Assembly: GCF_018448925.1 (NCBI RefSeq)
Contig: NZ_RCWE01000005.1
Location: 1 to 64,000 of the forward strand
Direction of reading: 5' to 3'
From: Photorhabdus akhurstii
GTDB taxonomy: Bacteria > Pseudomonadota > Gammaproteobacteria > Enterobacterales > Enterobacteriaceae
DNA: 64,000 nt
The stretch's first letter is position 1. The number at the start of each line of letters is the position of its first letter. Position numbers and translations under genes: made by a program. A model generated the notes under the pieces. That model searched no databases. It saw nothing but the letters and a program-made list of their open reading frames with translations, and had not been told where the DNA came from. Of the stretch, positions 37,230 through 49,542 are shown piece after piece.

Positions 37230-38450
37230 ATGGCGTGGAATCAGCCCGGGAACAACGGACAAGACCGCGACCCGTGGGGGAGCAGCAATAATAGCGGCAA
37301 TTCCGGCGGGAACAAAAGTGGTCGAAACCGTGGGGCATCTGATCTCGACGATCTGTTCCGTAAGCTGAGCAGTAAACTCGGGGGCTTTGGTGGGAACAAG
37401 GGCGGTAATGGTTCTGACCAAGGGGCAAAATTTGGCGGGCGTATTGTTAGCCTTGTCGCTGTTGCTGTCGTCGTGATCTGGGCCGCTAGCGGTTTTTATA
37501 CGATTAAAGAAACAGAACGTGGTGTTGTTACCCGTTTGGGTAAGTTTAACCATATTGTGCAGCCAGGTCTAAACTGGAAACCCACATTCATTGATCAAGT
37601 TGTTCCAGTTAACGTGGAATCTGTGCGTGAATTGGCAACTGCCGGCGTGATGCTGACATCAGATGAAAGCGTTGTTCGCGTGGAGATGAACGTGCAGTAT
37701 CGTGTGACTGATCCTGCCGCTTATCTTTACAGCGTGACAAGTCCTGATAATAGTTTGCGTCAGGCGACGGATAGCGCGGTACGTGGTGTTGTTGGTAAAT
37801 ATACGATGGATAAAATTTTGACGGCAAACCGTATGATTGTCCGTGATGACACTCAGCGTGAGTTGGAAAAGACGATTCTTCCGTATCGAATGGGAATAAC
37901 CTTATTGGATGTTAACTTCCAGGCTGCTCGTCCGCCGGAAGAAGTTAAGGCCGCCTTTGACGATGTTATTGCCGCCCGTGAAAATGAACAGCAATCTATT
38001 CGTGAAGCGGAGGCTTATTCGAACGAGGTCTTGCCACGCGCGAAAGGTGATGCGCAACGTATCATTGAAGAGGCGAAAGCGTATAAGGCTCGCGTAGTTT
38101 TGGAAGCGCAAGGGGAAGTGGCAAGCTTTGCCAAAATGTTGCCTAGGTATAAAGAGGCGCCTGAAATTACCCGTGAACGTCTGTACATTGAAACGATGGA
38201 AAAAGTGTTGAGCCGTACTCGCAAAGTTATTGTTAATGATAACAACAATAATTTGTTGGTATTGCCATTGGAGCAAATGTTACGTGGCGATGCTTCTGGT
38301 GTTAAAAAAGAGGGAACAGTGCAATCAGATAATACGGTAGCTTCTGATCTGCGGGTTACCCGTCCAACTCTGCCTACAAATTCAGGCCGGGGCGCGAATT
38401 ATAACCGAACAGATAATCTGCGTAATGACATTATCAGGGTAGGGAGATAA
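37230..38450 (+). CDS. hflK: FtsH protease modulator HflK
   Basis: 406 residues. A Gly/Asn-rich cytoplasmic N-terminus (MAWNQPGNNGQDRDPWG), one membrane helix at about 72-92, then an SPFH/prohibitin domain (ETERGVVTRLGKFNHIVQPG) and a coiled-coil rich in Ala/Glu. Forms the periplasmic HflKC cage around FtsH. Followed by hflC after 5 bases. Confidence 0.97.
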   Translation: MAWNQPGNNGQDRDPWGSSNNSGNSGGNKSGRNRGASDLDDLFRKLSSKLGGFGGNKGGNGSDQGAKFGGRIVSLVAVAVVVIWAASGFYTIKETERGVVTRLGKFNHIVQPGLNWKPTFIDQVVPVNVESVRELATAGVMLTSDESVVRVEMNVQYRVTDPAAYLYSVTSPDNSLRQATDSAVRGVVGKYTMDKILTANRMIVRDDTQRELEKTILPYRMGITLLDVNFQAARPPEEVKAAFDDVIAARENEQQSIREAEAYSNEVLPRAKGDAQRIIEEAKAYKARVVLEAQGEVASFAKMLPRYKEAPEITRERLYIETMEKVLSRTRKVIVNDNNNNLLVLPLEQMLRGDASGVKKEGTVQSDNTVASDLRVTRPTLPTNSGRGANYNRTDNLRNDIIRVGR

Positions 38451-38455
38451 TAATC

Positions 38456-39466
38456 ATGCGTAAATCATTAGTCTTTGTTATTGTCGCAGTATTAGTTGCT
38501 CTCTATGTCTCTCTATTTATTGTGCAGGAAGGGCAGCGTGGCATTGTACTACGTTTTGGCAAGGTTCTGCGTGATGCTGGAAATAAACCGATTGTTTATG
38601 AGCCGGGGTTACATTTCAAAATACCTTTTGTTGAAGCGGTGAAAACTCTGGATGCTCGTATTCAGACTATGGATATTCAGGCAGACCGTTTCTTGACCAG
38701 TGAAAATAAGGACTTGATCGTTGATTCTTACCTGAAATGGCGGATTAACGATTTCAGTCGTTATTACCTGGCAACCGGTAATGGTGATATTTCTCAAGCA
38801 GAAGTATTGTTAAAGCGTAAATTCAGTGACCGTCTGCGTTCTGAAATTGGCCGTAAGGATGTGCGTGGGATCGTGACGGATTCCCGAGGTCAATTGACCA
38901 CAGATGTTCGTGATGCGCTTAATAAAGGCACAACGGATAAGGAAACAGTGAGTGCAACTGAAGCGGATGACGCTATTGCATCGGCGGCGGCTCGTGTAGA
39001 GAGGGAAACGGCAGATAAACAACCTGCTATCAATCCAAATAGCATGGCGGCATTGGGTATTGAAGTTGTTGATGTGCGTATCAAACAGATCAATTTACCA
39101 TTGGAAGTTTCAGAAGCGATTTACCAGCGTATGCGTGCTGAGCGTGAAGCGGTAGCTCGTCGTCATCGTTCTCAAGGTCTGGAAGAAGCAGAAAAACTGC
39201 GTGCAGCAGCAGATAAGCAAGTCATTGAAATACGGGCAGAAGCGGAGCGTGAAGCGCTTACATTGCGTGGTTCTGGTGACGCAGAAGCCGCTAAACTGTT
39301 TGCTGATACATTCAGTCAAGCGCCAGATTTCTATGCCTTTATCCGTAGCTTACGTGCTTACGAGAAAAGCTTTAGCGAAGACGGGAAAGATGTTCTGGTA
39401 TTAAGCCCAGAAGCTGATTTCTTCCGCTATATGAAAGCACCTGAAAAGCGTGCAGTTCAGCACTAA
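38456..39466 (+). CDS. hflC: FtsH protease modulator HflC
   Basis: 336 residues. N-terminal membrane anchor (SLVFVIVAVLVALYVSLFIV), SPFH domain (EGQRGIVLRFGKVL) and a long coiled coil. Partner of HflK. Followed by a GC-rich hairpin, not by the yjeT gene found here in E. coli. Confidence 0.97.
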   Translation: MRKSLVFVIVAVLVALYVSLFIVQEGQRGIVLRFGKVLRDAGNKPIVYEPGLHFKIPFVEAVKTLDARIQTMDIQADRFLTSENKDLIVDSYLKWRINDFSRYYLATGNGDISQAEVLLKRKFSDRLRSEIGRKDVRGIVTDSRGQLTTDVRDALNKGTTDKETVSATEADDAIASAAARVERETADKQPAINPNSMAALGIEVVDVRIKQINLPLEVSEAIYQRMRAEREAVARRHRSQGLEEAEKLRAAADKQVIEIRAEAEREALTLRGSGDAEAAKLFADTFSQAPDFYAFIRSLRAYEKSFSEDGKDVLVLSPEADFFRYMKAPEKRAVQH

Positions 39467-39483
39467 TAGAGGCTGAATCTATA

Positions 39484-39504
39484 GGCCCGCATCCGGCGGG
39501 CCTT
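39484..39504 (+). terminator. probable terminator after hflC
   Basis: GGCCCGC-ATCCG-GCGGGCC hairpin with a perfect 7-bp stem; only a short T-run follows (TTAT), so strength is uncertain. Confidence 0.65.
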
Positions 39505-39575
39505 ATCATGTCTGGTGTCTAACAAAAATAACGGATGTGATAAAAATTACTGAAAGGTGTGGGATGAGATGTTAG

Positions 39576-40907
<1,332 letters not shown>

Positions 40908-40929
40908 TGGTACCTATGATCGGGTAAAG

Positions 40930-40953
40930 CCGGGCTTTTCAGCCCGGTTTTTT
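40930..40953 (+). terminator. rho-independent terminator after purA
   Basis: CCGGGC-TTTTCA-GCCCGG followed by six T. Confidence 0.93.
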
Positions 40954-41097
40954 GCTATTTATTGTGGCCTTTTTTGCTTAATGATTAGGGGATTAACATG
41001 ATTTTGGCCGATTCATGGCATATAACTTGAACAAATGCTTATTTTTTCAGTTTGTTCTCGGATATATTAATTTATATCTTATTATCCAGAGGTTGAT

Positions 41098-41523
41098 GTG
41101 CAGTTAACGAGTTTTACAGATTATGGCTTGCGTGCACTAATTTATATGGCTTCTTTACCGCAAAGCCGGATGACCAGTATTTCTGAAGTCACTGATATTT
41201 ATGGTGTTTCTCGTAACCACATGGTAAAAATTATTAACCAATTGAGCCACTTAGGATTTGTGGCTGCGGTTCGTGGTAAAAACGGCGGTATCCGTTTAGG
41301 TAAGCCTGCGAAGGATATCAGAATTGGCGATGTTGTTCGCGCTCTTGAACCATTATCATTGGTTAACTGTGGTCAGGAATCTTGCCATATCACGTCTGCG
41401 TGTCGTCTGAAGGTAGTCTTAAATCAGGCAATAGAAAGGTTTTTAGAAGAGCTGGATAAGCATACTTTAGCTGATATGATTGAAGATAATATTCCCCTTT
41501 ATAAGCTGCTTCTGACCGAATGA
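41098..41523 (+). CDS. nsrR: nitric-oxide-sensing repressor NsrR
   Basis: 141 residues from a GTG start ([18 protein letters not shown]). Rrf2 winged helix, then three Fe-S cysteines ([13 protein letters not shown]). Represses NO-detoxification genes until the cluster is nitrosylated. Overlaps the frame leading to rnr; the operon nsrR-rnr-rlmB is as in E. coli. Confidence 0.96.
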   Translation: MQLTSFTDYGLRALIYMASLPQSRMTSISEVTDIYGVSRNHMVKIINQLSHLGFVAAVRGKNGGIRLGKPAKDIRIGDVVRALEPLSLVNCGQESCHITSACRLKVVLNQAIERFLEELDKHTLADMIEDNIPLYKLLLTE

Positions 41524-41567
41524 AGAAATGGCGCAAACAGCCTGCTGATGACAACGGAGGAACAGCC

Positions 41568-44012
41568 ATGTCACAAGATCCTTTTTTGGGACGCGAAGCA
41601 GAAAAATACGAATCACCCATTCCAAGCCGCGAGTACATCTTAGACATTATTGCTAAACATACTGTACCGGTAAGTCGCCAGGAACTGGCGCAAGAACTGA
41701 ATCTGATTAACGATGAAGATATTGAAGCGTTACGTCGTCGTTTACGAGCTATGGAACGGGATGGTCAACTGGTTTTCACTCGTCGCCAATGCTATGCCTT
41801 GCCGGAAAGATTAGATTTATTGAAAGGTACGGTTATTGGGCATAGAGATGGTTATGGTTTTCTGCGAGTAGAAGGCCGCAAAGATGATTTTTATCTCTCT
41901 GCTGAGCAATTAAAAATGGCTATTCATGGTGATGTTGTGCTGGCGCAACCATTGCCTCAGAATCGCAAAGGGCGTAATGAAGCGCGTATCGTTCGTGTAT
42001 TGGAGCCTAAGACCAGCCAGATTGTCGGCCGCTATTTTCTTGACTCTGGTATGGGATTTGTCGTGCCGGATGATAGTCGTTTGAGCTTTGATATCCTGAT
42101 CCCGAAGGATGAAAGCGGTGGTGCTCGCATGGGAAATGTGGTGGTGGTCGAGTTGATTACACGCCCGGCGCGCCGCACAAAAGCTGTCGGTAAAATAGTT
42201 GAAGTGTTGGGTGAAAAGATGGGAACGAATATGGCAGTAGAAATTGCCCTGCGTACTCATGAAATTCCCCACAATTGGCCGCCACAGGTGGAAAACCAGA
42301 TTGCTTCTTTGGATGAACAGGTACCAGAATCGGCGAAAAAAGGCCGTGTTGATCTGCGTGCTTTGCCGTTGGTGACAATCGATGGTGAAGATGCCCGTGA
42401 TTTTGATGATGCCGTTTATTGTGAAAGGAAGCGAAGTGGTGGTTGGCGTTTATGGGTTGCTATTGCTGATGTCAGTTATTATGTGCGCCCGCAAACCGCA
42501 TTAGATACCGAAGCGCGTAACCGGAGTAACTCGGTTTACTTCCCGTCTCAGGTTGTCCCCATGTTGCCGGAGGTGCTTTCTAATGGCCTCTGTTCTCTGA
42601 ACCCGCAGGTTGATCGCCTTTGTATGGTGTGTGAGATGACGGTTTCAGCGCAGGGGCGATTATCATCTTATAAATTTTACGAAGCCGTCATGAATTCTCA
42701 CGCCCGTCTGACATATACCAAAGTATGGCGTATGTTGCAGGGCGATGAAGAGCTGCGTGAGCACTACAGGCCACTGGTTCAGCATATTGAGCATTTACAT
42801 GAGTTGTATCAGGCATTGGAAAATGCCCGAGAGCAACGTGGCGCAATCTCGTTTGAGTCAGAAGAGGCGAAATTTATCTTTAATGCTGAACGTCGTATCG
42901 AGCGAATTGAACCAATTGTTCGCAATGATGCTCATAAGCTGATTGAAGAGTGCATGATTCTGGCGAATATTGCTGCGGCGCGTTTCGTGGAAAAAAATGG
43001 CGAGCCAGTGCTTTACCGTATTCATGATCGGCCAAAAGAAGAGAGCATTGTTAACTTACGCTCGGTTTTCGGCGAATTAGGATTGACGTTGCCTGGTGGC
43101 ATGCAACCAACACCAAAGGATTATGCGCAACTGATGCATCAAGTGGCTGAACGCCCGGATCATGAGCTATTGCAAACCTTATTACTGCGTTCAATGAAAC
43201 AGGCAATTTATGATCCGGAAAACCGGGGTCACTTCGGTCTGTCATTAAATTCTTATGCGCATTTTACCTCACCTATCCGCCGTTACCCGGATCTGGTATT
43301 GCATCGGGCGATTAAATATCTGCTGGCGAAACAGCAAGGCATTGTTGAGCAAGGTGGAACACTGACCGGGGGGTGGCACAGCGATGTGGAACAGATGCTG
43401 CAACTGGGTCAACACTGCTCTATGACAGAGCGCCGCGCAGATGAAGCGACGAGAGACGTTGCCGATTGGCTTAAGTGTGATTTTATGCAAGATCAGGTGG
43501 GCAATACTTTTACTGGGATTATTACCAGTGTGACAGGTTTTGGTTTCTTTGTTCGCTTGAATGATCTGTTTATTGACGGCTTGGTGCATGTTTCCACATT
43601 GAGTAATGATTATTATCATTTCGATAATGTTGGCCAGCGTTTAGTGGGTGAATACTCGGGTAAAACTTTCCGGTTAGGGGATGAAGTTGAAATTCGTGTG
43701 GAAGCGGTTCATATGGATGAACGTAATATTGACTTTAAGCTGCTTTCTACCGCCCGAAAAGCCCGGAATGTAGGCAAAACAGCACGCGATAAAGCGAAAA
43801 AAGTAGAACTTGGTCGCGAAAGCAGTAATAAAAAAGGGCGTGGTTACCGTAAAGAGACCCACTTTGAGCCTGATGGCAGCGCTGTTCGTAAAAAGCGATC
43901 GGCGGATAAGCCTAAAGGGGAAAAGAAAAAGGGTAAGACGCTTTCTGCCAAGACTCAGAAAATTGCCGCTAAATTCAAAGCTAAACGGGCTAAGAAAAGC
44001 GCAGATAAATAA
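41568..44012 (+). CDS. rnr: ribonuclease R
   Basis: 814 residues from the ATG behind GGAGGAA ([20 protein letters not shown]), matching the E. coli start; an in-frame ATG 16 codons earlier overlaps nsrR. Order: HTH, two cold-shock domains, RNB catalytic domain ([16 protein letters not shown]), S1 domain ([19 protein letters not shown]) and a Lys-rich tail. A 3'-5' exonuclease that degrades structured RNA and rRNA. Confidence 0.97.
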   Translation: MSQDPFLGREAEKYESPIPSREYILDIIAKHTVPVSRQELAQELNLINDEDIEALRRRLRAMERDGQLVFTRRQCYALPERLDLLKGTVIGHRDGYGFLRVEGRKDDFYLSAEQLKMAIHGDVVLAQPLPQNRKGRNEARIVRVLEPKTSQIVGRYFLDSGMGFVVPDDSRLSFDILIPKDESGGARMGNVVVVELITRPARRTKAVGKIVEVLGEKMGTNMAVEIALRTHEIPHNWPPQVENQIASLDEQVPESAKKGRVDLRALPLVTIDGEDARDFDDAVYCERKRSGGWRLWVAIADVSYYVRPQTALDTEARNRSNSVYFPSQVVPMLPEVLSNGLCSLNPQVDRLCMVCEMTVSAQGRLSSYKFYEAVMNSHARLTYTKVWRMLQGDEELREHYRPLVQHIEHLHELYQALENAREQRGAISFESEEAKFIFNAERRIERIEPIVRNDAHKLIEECMILANIAAARFVEKNGEPVLYRIHDRPKEESIVNLRSVFGELGLTLPGGMQPTPKDYAQLMHQVAERPDHELLQTLLLRSMKQAIYDPENRGHFGLSLNSYAHFTSPIRRYPDLVLHRAIKYLLAKQQGIVEQGGTLTGGWHSDVEQMLQLGQHCSMTERRADEATRDVADWLKCDFMQDQVGNTFTGIITSVTGFGFFVRLNDLFIDGLVHVSTLSNDYYHFDNVGQRLVGEYSGKTFRLGDEVEIRVEAVHMDERNIDFKLLSTARKARNVGKTARDKAKKVELGRESSNKKGRGYRKETHFEPDGSAVRKKRSADKPKGEKKKGKTLSAKTQKIAAKFKAKRAKKSADK

Positions 44013-44018
44013 TCAAAG

Positions 44019-44041
44019 GGCTATCCTGTTGCGGGATAGCC
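44019..44041 (+). repeat. hairpin after rnr
   Basis: GGCTATCC/GGATAGCC stem; the T-run is weak, so it may be an mRNA-stabilising hairpin or a partial terminator before rlmB. Confidence 0.5.
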
Positions 44042-44134
44042 TAAATATTTTAATCTCCCACTGAATAGATGGAGCTTATCGCATAGGCTCACAGTATTTC
44101 GTCAGTGCTGTATGACAGTGAAAATAAGAAGATT

Positions 44135-44872
44135 ATGAGTGAAATTATCTACGGTATTCATGCCGTTAAAGCCTTACTGGAGCGCGATCCTCAGCGTTTT
44201 ATCGAAGTTTATGTCCTGAAAGGACGAGAAGATCGCCGCCTGACACCATTGATTCATGCGCTGGAAAGCATCGGGATGACTATCCAACTGGCAAATCGTC
44301 AGTGGCTGGATAATCAAACGGAAAGTGCGGTGCATCAGGGAATTATTGCTAAAGTGAAGCCGGGGCGTCAGTATCAAGAAAACGACCTGCCAGATTTACT
44401 GGCAAAAGTAGAAACCCCTTTCTTGTTGGTACTTGATGGTGTGACAGATCCCCATAATCTGGGGGCTTGTTTGCGTAGTGCTGATGCAGCAGGCGTACAT
44501 GCTGTTATTGTGCCTCGTGACCGCTCCGCTCAGCTTAATGCCACGGCAAAGAAAGTGGCATGTGGTGCTGCGGAGAACGTACCACTTATTCGTGTCACCA
44601 ACCTTGCCCGTACTTTGCGTTTATTGCAGGAGAACAATATTTGGGTGGTAGGTACAGCGGGAGAAGCTGATCATACATTGTATCAGAGCAAACTAACGGG
44701 TCCTATGGCATTGGTGATGGGGGCGGAGGGGGAAGGTATGCGTCGCCTGACTCGCGAACACTGTGATGAATTGATTAGCATCCCAATGGCGGGTTCTGTC
44801 TCATCGTTGAATGTGTCCGTTGCCACGGGAGTTTGCCTGTTTGAAGCGGTGCGTCAGCGCGGCTCGTTGTAA
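44135..44872 (+). CDS. rlmB: 23S rRNA (Gm2251) 2'-O-methyltransferase
   Basis: 245 residues from the ATG giving [19 protein letters not shown], as in E. coli. An L30e-like N-terminal RNA-binding domain precedes the SpoU/TrmH knot fold ([49 protein letters not shown]). Confidence 0.97.
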   Translation: MSEIIYGIHAVKALLERDPQRFIEVYVLKGREDRRLTPLIHALESIGMTIQLANRQWLDNQTESAVHQGIIAKVKPGRQYQENDLPDLLAKVETPFLLVLDGVTDPHNLGACLRSADAAGVHAVIVPRDRSAQLNATAKKVACGAAENVPLIRVTNLARTLRLLQENNIWVVGTAGEADHTLYQSKLTGPMALVMGAEGEGMRRLTREHCDELISIPMAGSVSSLNVSVATGVCLFEAVRQRGSL

Positions 44873-44922
44873 CTCACTTATCTGACATTATGAAACAAAA
44901 GTATTTTTGCATTGTTCATTCC

Positions 44923-44951
44923 TTGAGTTTTTGATGTAGGGTAGGTATAGT
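44923..44951 (+). promoter_or_regulatory. predicted promoter of rpsF operon
   Basis: TTGAGT, 17-base spacer, TATAGT, about 100 bases upstream of rpsF. Confidence 0.7.
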
Positions 44952-44964
44952 TACGCGTCAATTT

Positions 44965-45051
44965 TTCAGCCGCACTTAAACAAGTTCCTTGCCTCCACGG
45001 GCCGCGGTTGACCCTGACAGGAGGCTGAATAATCCGTAAGGAGCAATTCTA
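44965..45051 (+). ncRNA. rpsF mRNA leader (S6:S18 autoregulatory element)
   Basis: Leader with competing stems: TTCAGCC can pair with GGCTGAA at 45023-45029, and GCCTCC with GGAGGC at 45020-45025, around a GGGCCGCGGTTGACCC core containing the CCG triplet recognised by the S6:S18 complex in other bacteria. Binding is expected to repress translation of rpsF. Confidence 0.7.
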
Positions 45052-45447
45052 ATGCGTCATTACGAAATCGTTTTTATGGTCCATCCTGACCAAAGCGAAC
45101 AGGTTCCGGGCATGATCGAGCGTTACAGTGCGACTATCGCTAACGCGCAAGGTCAGATTCACCGTCTGGAAGACTGGGGCCGCCGTCAACTGGCTTACCC
45201 AATTAACAAACTGCACAAAGCTCACTACGTTCTGATGAACGTTGAAGCGCCGCAGGAAGTGATTGATGAGCTGGAAACTAACTTCCGCTTCAACGATGCC
45301 GTTATCCGCAGCATGATTATGCGCGTTAAGCACGCGGTAACTGAAGCATCTCCAATGGTTAAAGCCAAAGATGAACGTCGCAGCCGTGACTACTCTCTGG
45401 AAGACGCCAATATGGATGCTGAAGAAGCTGGGGATTCTGAAGAGTAA
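45052..45447 (+). CDS. rpsF: 30S ribosomal protein S6
   Basis: 131 residues, [20 protein letters not shown], with an acidic tail ending EEAGDSEE that in E. coli receives extra glutamates from RimK. Ribosome site AAGGAG. First gene of rpsF-priB-rpsR-rplI. Confidence 0.98.
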   Translation: MRHYEIVFMVHPDQSEQVPGMIERYSATIANAQGQIHRLEDWGRRQLAYPINKLHKAHYVLMNVEAPQEVIDELETNFRFNDAVIRSMIMRVKHAVTEASPMVKAKDERRSRDYSLEDANMDAEEAGDSEE

Positions 45448-45452
45448 TAACT

Positions 45453-46002
<550 letters not shown>

Positions 46003-46028
46003 TCGGCACAGTCCATTAACGACTCTGA

Positions 46029-46493
<465 letters not shown>

Positions 46494-46523
46494 TCCCTGA
46501 TTAACTGATGCTAACAAGTAAAA

Positions 46524-46549
46524 AACGCTGGCAATGCCGGCGTTTTTTA
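46524..46549 (+). terminator. rho-independent terminator after rplI
   Basis: AACGCTGGC-AAT-GCCGGCGTT with one G-T pair, followed by a T-run. Marks the core/pcf boundary. Confidence 0.9.
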
Positions 46550-47068
46550 TTGCCTCGACTGACTATTCTCTCGCTAGTCCATAAGATTTTTGTCGATAAT
46601 TCCCAGTAATTGGGTATTAATCTGATTTATTTTACATTTATTTCCCTTATTTTGTCGTTTATAGAATCATAGTTTCTCTTGCTTATTCTTCTATAATATT
46701 GTCTTTTTTCTGTTTTTATCATTGTTGATTTTGCATTTTTTATAGCAAAAATATTATTCATTATCAGATTATTATCTATAAATAATCCAATTCGTATTTC
46801 TTATTATCAGATAATATCGTTATTGTTAATTCTGTTGTGATATGAGAATTTTTTATTGCATATTTTGATATATATACGTATAAATCTGGTTAATTACATG
46901 TATGATTATTTCATAATAATTAGAAATATATTCTTATATAGTCACGGTTATTTGTCATTATAATAATTTATTTCATATGAGTTTATATAAGAATATTTAA
47001 TGATGATAATATATATCCTTATTATTGAACGATAATATCAAAAATTTATATGAGATTTTATTGATATA
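46550..47068. promoter_or_regulatory. very AT-rich spacer upstream of the pcf operon
   Basis: About 520 bases with no credible gene and very low GC, unlike the ribosomal operon to the left. Long AT tracts (TATATATACGTATA, TTTATATAAGAATATTTAATG) would favour H-NS binding or other silencing. No intrinsic terminator or RNA motif recognised. Together with the LuxR-type box to its right it forms the upstream regulatory region. Confidence 0.5.
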
Positions 47069-47086
47069 ACTGTCAGAGTTGACAGT
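47069..47086 (+). promoter_or_regulatory. LuxR-type operator dyad (candidate PluR box)
   Basis: Perfect inverted repeat ACTGTCA-GAGT-TGACAGT. The CTGT...ACAG core is the hallmark of lux/tra/las boxes. Its centre is about 40 bases upstream of the start point predicted from the -10 hexamer, so it overlaps the -35 position as in activator-dependent luxI-type promoters. Confidence 0.75.
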
Positions 47087-47105
47087 AGACTTTTAAGTGT
47101 AATTT

Positions 47106-47111
47106 TATAAT
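47106..47111 (+). promoter_or_regulatory. predicted -10 element of the pcf promoter
   Basis: TATAAT. The sequence 17 bases upstream (CAGTAG) is a poor -35 and touches the LuxR-type box, consistent with activator dependence. A leader of about 215 bases would precede pcfA. Confidence 0.6.
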
Positions 47112-47333
47112 TATCATTTTTGTTAATTAACCCTTGTGTGAGAACACAAATGAATACGCTTGTTGTTAATAGGCATGAAGTTATTCTCCATAGTTATTTA
47201 TAAAGTGAATGGTTTCATTAATAAATTAATAGATACACTAGATATTGAATTGATTTACTTATTTATTAATAAAAATACCTTATCATCATTATATGTTCTT
47301 CATATTAACCCGGACATAAGGGATAAAACTGGT

Positions 47334-48362
47334 ATGAAACTAGGTAAAAACATATTACAAACTATAGGTAATACTCCAGTAGTTATGTTGAATGGTAGAT
47401 ACACTAAAGGTATTAATGTCTTTCTCAAAATGGAGAATATTAACCCCAGTGGGAGTATTAAAGATCGCATTGCGGCTGCAATGTTGGAAAGGGCAGAGGC
47501 TCAGGGAGAATTAAGACCAGGCATGGTGGTTATTGAACCATCATCGGGCAATACGGCAATTGGTTTGGCAATGGCGTGTGCTGTTAAAGGTTATCGATTT
47601 ATTGCTGTCTTGGACCGTATGGTACCGGCAGCGAAGCGCGATAAAATAAAAGCATTTGGTGCGGAAATCATTTTCCTGCCAGAATTTGAAGCGGGAACGG
47701 ATACTGTCAAATATCGTATTGATTTAACTAGAGAGATTATAAAAGCCTATCCGAATGCGTTTAGCCCCATGCAATTTGAAAATCAGGTTAATCCTGATGA
47801 ACATTATCATTCCACGGGGCGTGAGTTGTATGAAACTTTTGGCAATAATTTGACTGCTTGTTTTGCGACGGCAGGCAGTTGTGGAACACTTACCGGGATT
47901 TCCCGTTATTTGAAAGAGAAAAATCCACAGGTGCGAATTTATGGTGTTGAACCGGTTGGATCAGTTATTTTCGGTGGTGAACAAGGGAAATATCTAGTAC
48001 AGGGCGCGGGACTGACGTTTATACCTTCTATTCTGGAGCGTAACAACATCGATATTACCTTGAAGGTTGCAGATATTGATGCATTTCGGATAGCAAGAAA
48101 ATTAGCTAGAAATGAAGGTATTTTAATTGGTGGAACGGGAGGTTGTGCGGTAAGCGCAGCATTAAATCACTTGGATGATTTTAAACCTGGAGATAATATT
48201 GTTGTCATTATTCCTGATAGTGGAGAACGTTATATCGACACAATTTATAATGATACTTGGTTATTTGAAAATAATTTCTCAGAATTAGTTGAGGAAAGTA
48301 AAGTAGAACCTCAGCTAGAAGAAATTATTACAAACATGGGGTGCGTATTAAATGAGTTCTGA
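47334..48362 (+). CDS. pcfA: PcfA, cysteine-synthase/SbnA-like PLP enzyme
   Basis: 342 residues from the ATG giving MKLGKNILQTIGNTPVVML, the normal CysK-family start. An in-frame extension of 58 codons upstream is low-complexity and not family-like. PLP lysine in NPSGSIKDRIA, SSGNTAIGLA, and the GTGGCAVSAA phosphate loop are present. The SxKDR form is closer to SbnA and cystathionine beta-synthase types than to CysK itself. Expected chemistry: beta-replacement on O-acetyl- or O-phosphoserine with an unknown nucleophile, giving a beta-substituted alanine. No SbnB-type dehydrogenase accompanies it, so 2,3-diaminopropionate by the Sbn route is unlikely. Overlaps pcfB by 11 bases. The symbol is from memory of operon order. 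Confidence 0.8.
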   Translation: MKLGKNILQTIGNTPVVMLNGRYTKGINVFLKMENINPSGSIKDRIAAAMLERAEAQGELRPGMVVIEPSSGNTAIGLAMACAVKGYRFIAVLDRMVPAAKRDKIKAFGAEIIFLPEFEAGTDTVKYRIDLTREIIKAYPNAFSPMQFENQVNPDEHYHSTGRELYETFGNNLTACFATAGSCGTLTGISRYLKEKNPQVRIYGVEPVGSVIFGGEQGKYLVQGAGLTFIPSILERNNIDITLKVADIDAFRIARKLARNEGILIGGTGGCAVSAALNHLDDFKPGDNIVVIIPDSGERYIDTIYNDTWLFENNFSELVEESKVEPQLEEIITNMGCVLNEF

Positions 48363-49542
48363 TCGTGTTTTGGTGATTTACTATAATCGCCTCTATAATC
48401 CTCTTATCATAAGAAGTCTTAAATCTAAGTATAAAGAGGTGATTGCTCTTTATATTGATGAAGGACAGGTAAGAGACATTGAAGATATTGAACTGGAATG
48501 CATGGTTGCGGGCGCTGATAAATTTATCTATAAAGATTATCGGGCGCAATATGCTGAACACTTCCTGACAAAAGCGATAAAAGCGAATGCTATTTATCAA
48601 AATGGTTATTTTCTCAGTGCTGCACTTTCCCGGCCTGCGATTGCGGAGGCGGCAGTTGAAGTAGCCAATGAGCTCAATATTGATTATATTGCTCATCAAT
48701 TCAGAGGTAATGATCAAGTCAGAATGGATATGAATATAGAAATTCTGAATAAAATACCTATTGCTTCGTTGAGAGATTTTAAATACGACGAAAGTGTCGT
48801 AAATAGTTATGCTATGAATTATGGTATTCCTCAAGAATTTGGTTGTAATAACCCTTATTCTACCAGTGAAAATATATGGGGATTCAGTGTCGAATGTGGA
48901 CCATTGGCAGAGCCAGAAATGTTAATTCCTGAAGATGTCAAAGAGAAATTATTTGAGGATGCACTATCAGCCACTGAGCCAATATTTTTGTCATTAGGTT
49001 TTGAGAATGGCATACCGATATCGATCGACGGCGAGAAAAAATCATTATATGAAATTATTGAAATATTAAATAAAATTGGTAAAAAACAGTCAATTGGCAT
49101 TTTTGATATTGTTGAAGATGGCATTGTCGGTTTGAAAACACGCGCAATTTATCAATCACCTGCTGCACATATCTTAATTACCGCTCATCGTGATTTGGAA
49201 TGTTACTGTAGTAATCGTAACGAGAATTGGTTCAAAGAGATAATCGATAAAAAATGGGTTGAATTAGTTTATTCTGGGCTTTGGTATGATCCTTTATTAA
49301 CTCATTTAAACCATTTTATTGATAGCATGAATCAACATGTCAATGGTGAGATTAAGCTTGAATTAGGCTATAAATATGCCAACGTTTGTTCCCGCACTTC
49401 AAAGACAACTATCTATGATGATAATTTAGCAATATATAATTGTGGGCATTTATATAGTCAAAACGATGCAGAGGGATTCGCAAAAATATTTAATATCCAT
49501 ACTAAGCAAAGTGCTAAATCTAAGATGAGGCAAATATTATGA
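48352..49542 (+). CDS. pcfB: PcfB, argininosuccinate-synthase-like protein with degenerate PP-loop
   Basis: 396 residues, full-length ArgG homologue. Matched motifs in order: ALYIDEGQ, ALSRPAIAEAAVEVANE, HQFRGNDQVRMDM (ArgG GNDQVRF, which binds aspartate/citrulline), YSTSENIWGFSVECGPL, GLKTRAIYQSPA, AHRDLECYC, YSGLWYDPL, and SRTSKTTIYDDNL. The N-terminal ATP pyrophosphatase loop, SGGLDTS in ArgG, is replaced by YYNRLYNPL, so citrulline-AMP formation is doubtful. It may bind a ureido/guanidino compound plus an amino acid and use another activation route. ATGA overlap with pcfC indicates tight co-translation. It cannot be the housekeeping ArgG. Confidence 0.8.
   Translation: MSSDRVLVIYYNRLYNPLIIRSLKSKYKEVIALYIDEGQVRDIEDIELECMVAGADKFIYKDYRAQYAEHFLTKAIKANAIYQNGYFLSAALSRPAIAEAAVEVANELNIDYIAHQFRGNDQVRMDMNIEILNKIPIASLRDFKYDESVVNSYAMNYGIPQEFGCNNPYSTSENIWGFSVECGPLAEPEMLIPEDVKEKLFEDALSATEPIFLSLGFENGIPISIDGEKKSLYEIIEILNKIGKKQSIGIFDIVEDGIVGLKTRAIYQSPAAHILITAHRDLECYCSNRNENWFKEIIDKKWVELVYSGLWYDPLLTHLNHFIDSMNQHVNGEIKLELGYKYANVCSRTSKTTIYDDNLAIYNCGHLYSQNDAEGFAKIFNIHTKQSAKSKMRQIL

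Noticed and set aside
37134-37553. 139-codon open frame antisense to the start of hflK
   Set aside because: Shadow of the Gly/Asn-rich hflK coding sequence; no ribosome site or family similarity.
47160-47333. N-terminal extension of PcfA by 58 residues
   Set aside because: Low-complexity hydrophobic sequence with no CysK-family similarity; the ATG at 47334 gives the standard start, though the ribosome site (AAGGGA) is slightly distant.
48352-49542. Housekeeping argG
   Set aside because: The ATP-binding loop is replaced and there is no argH or other arginine gene nearby.
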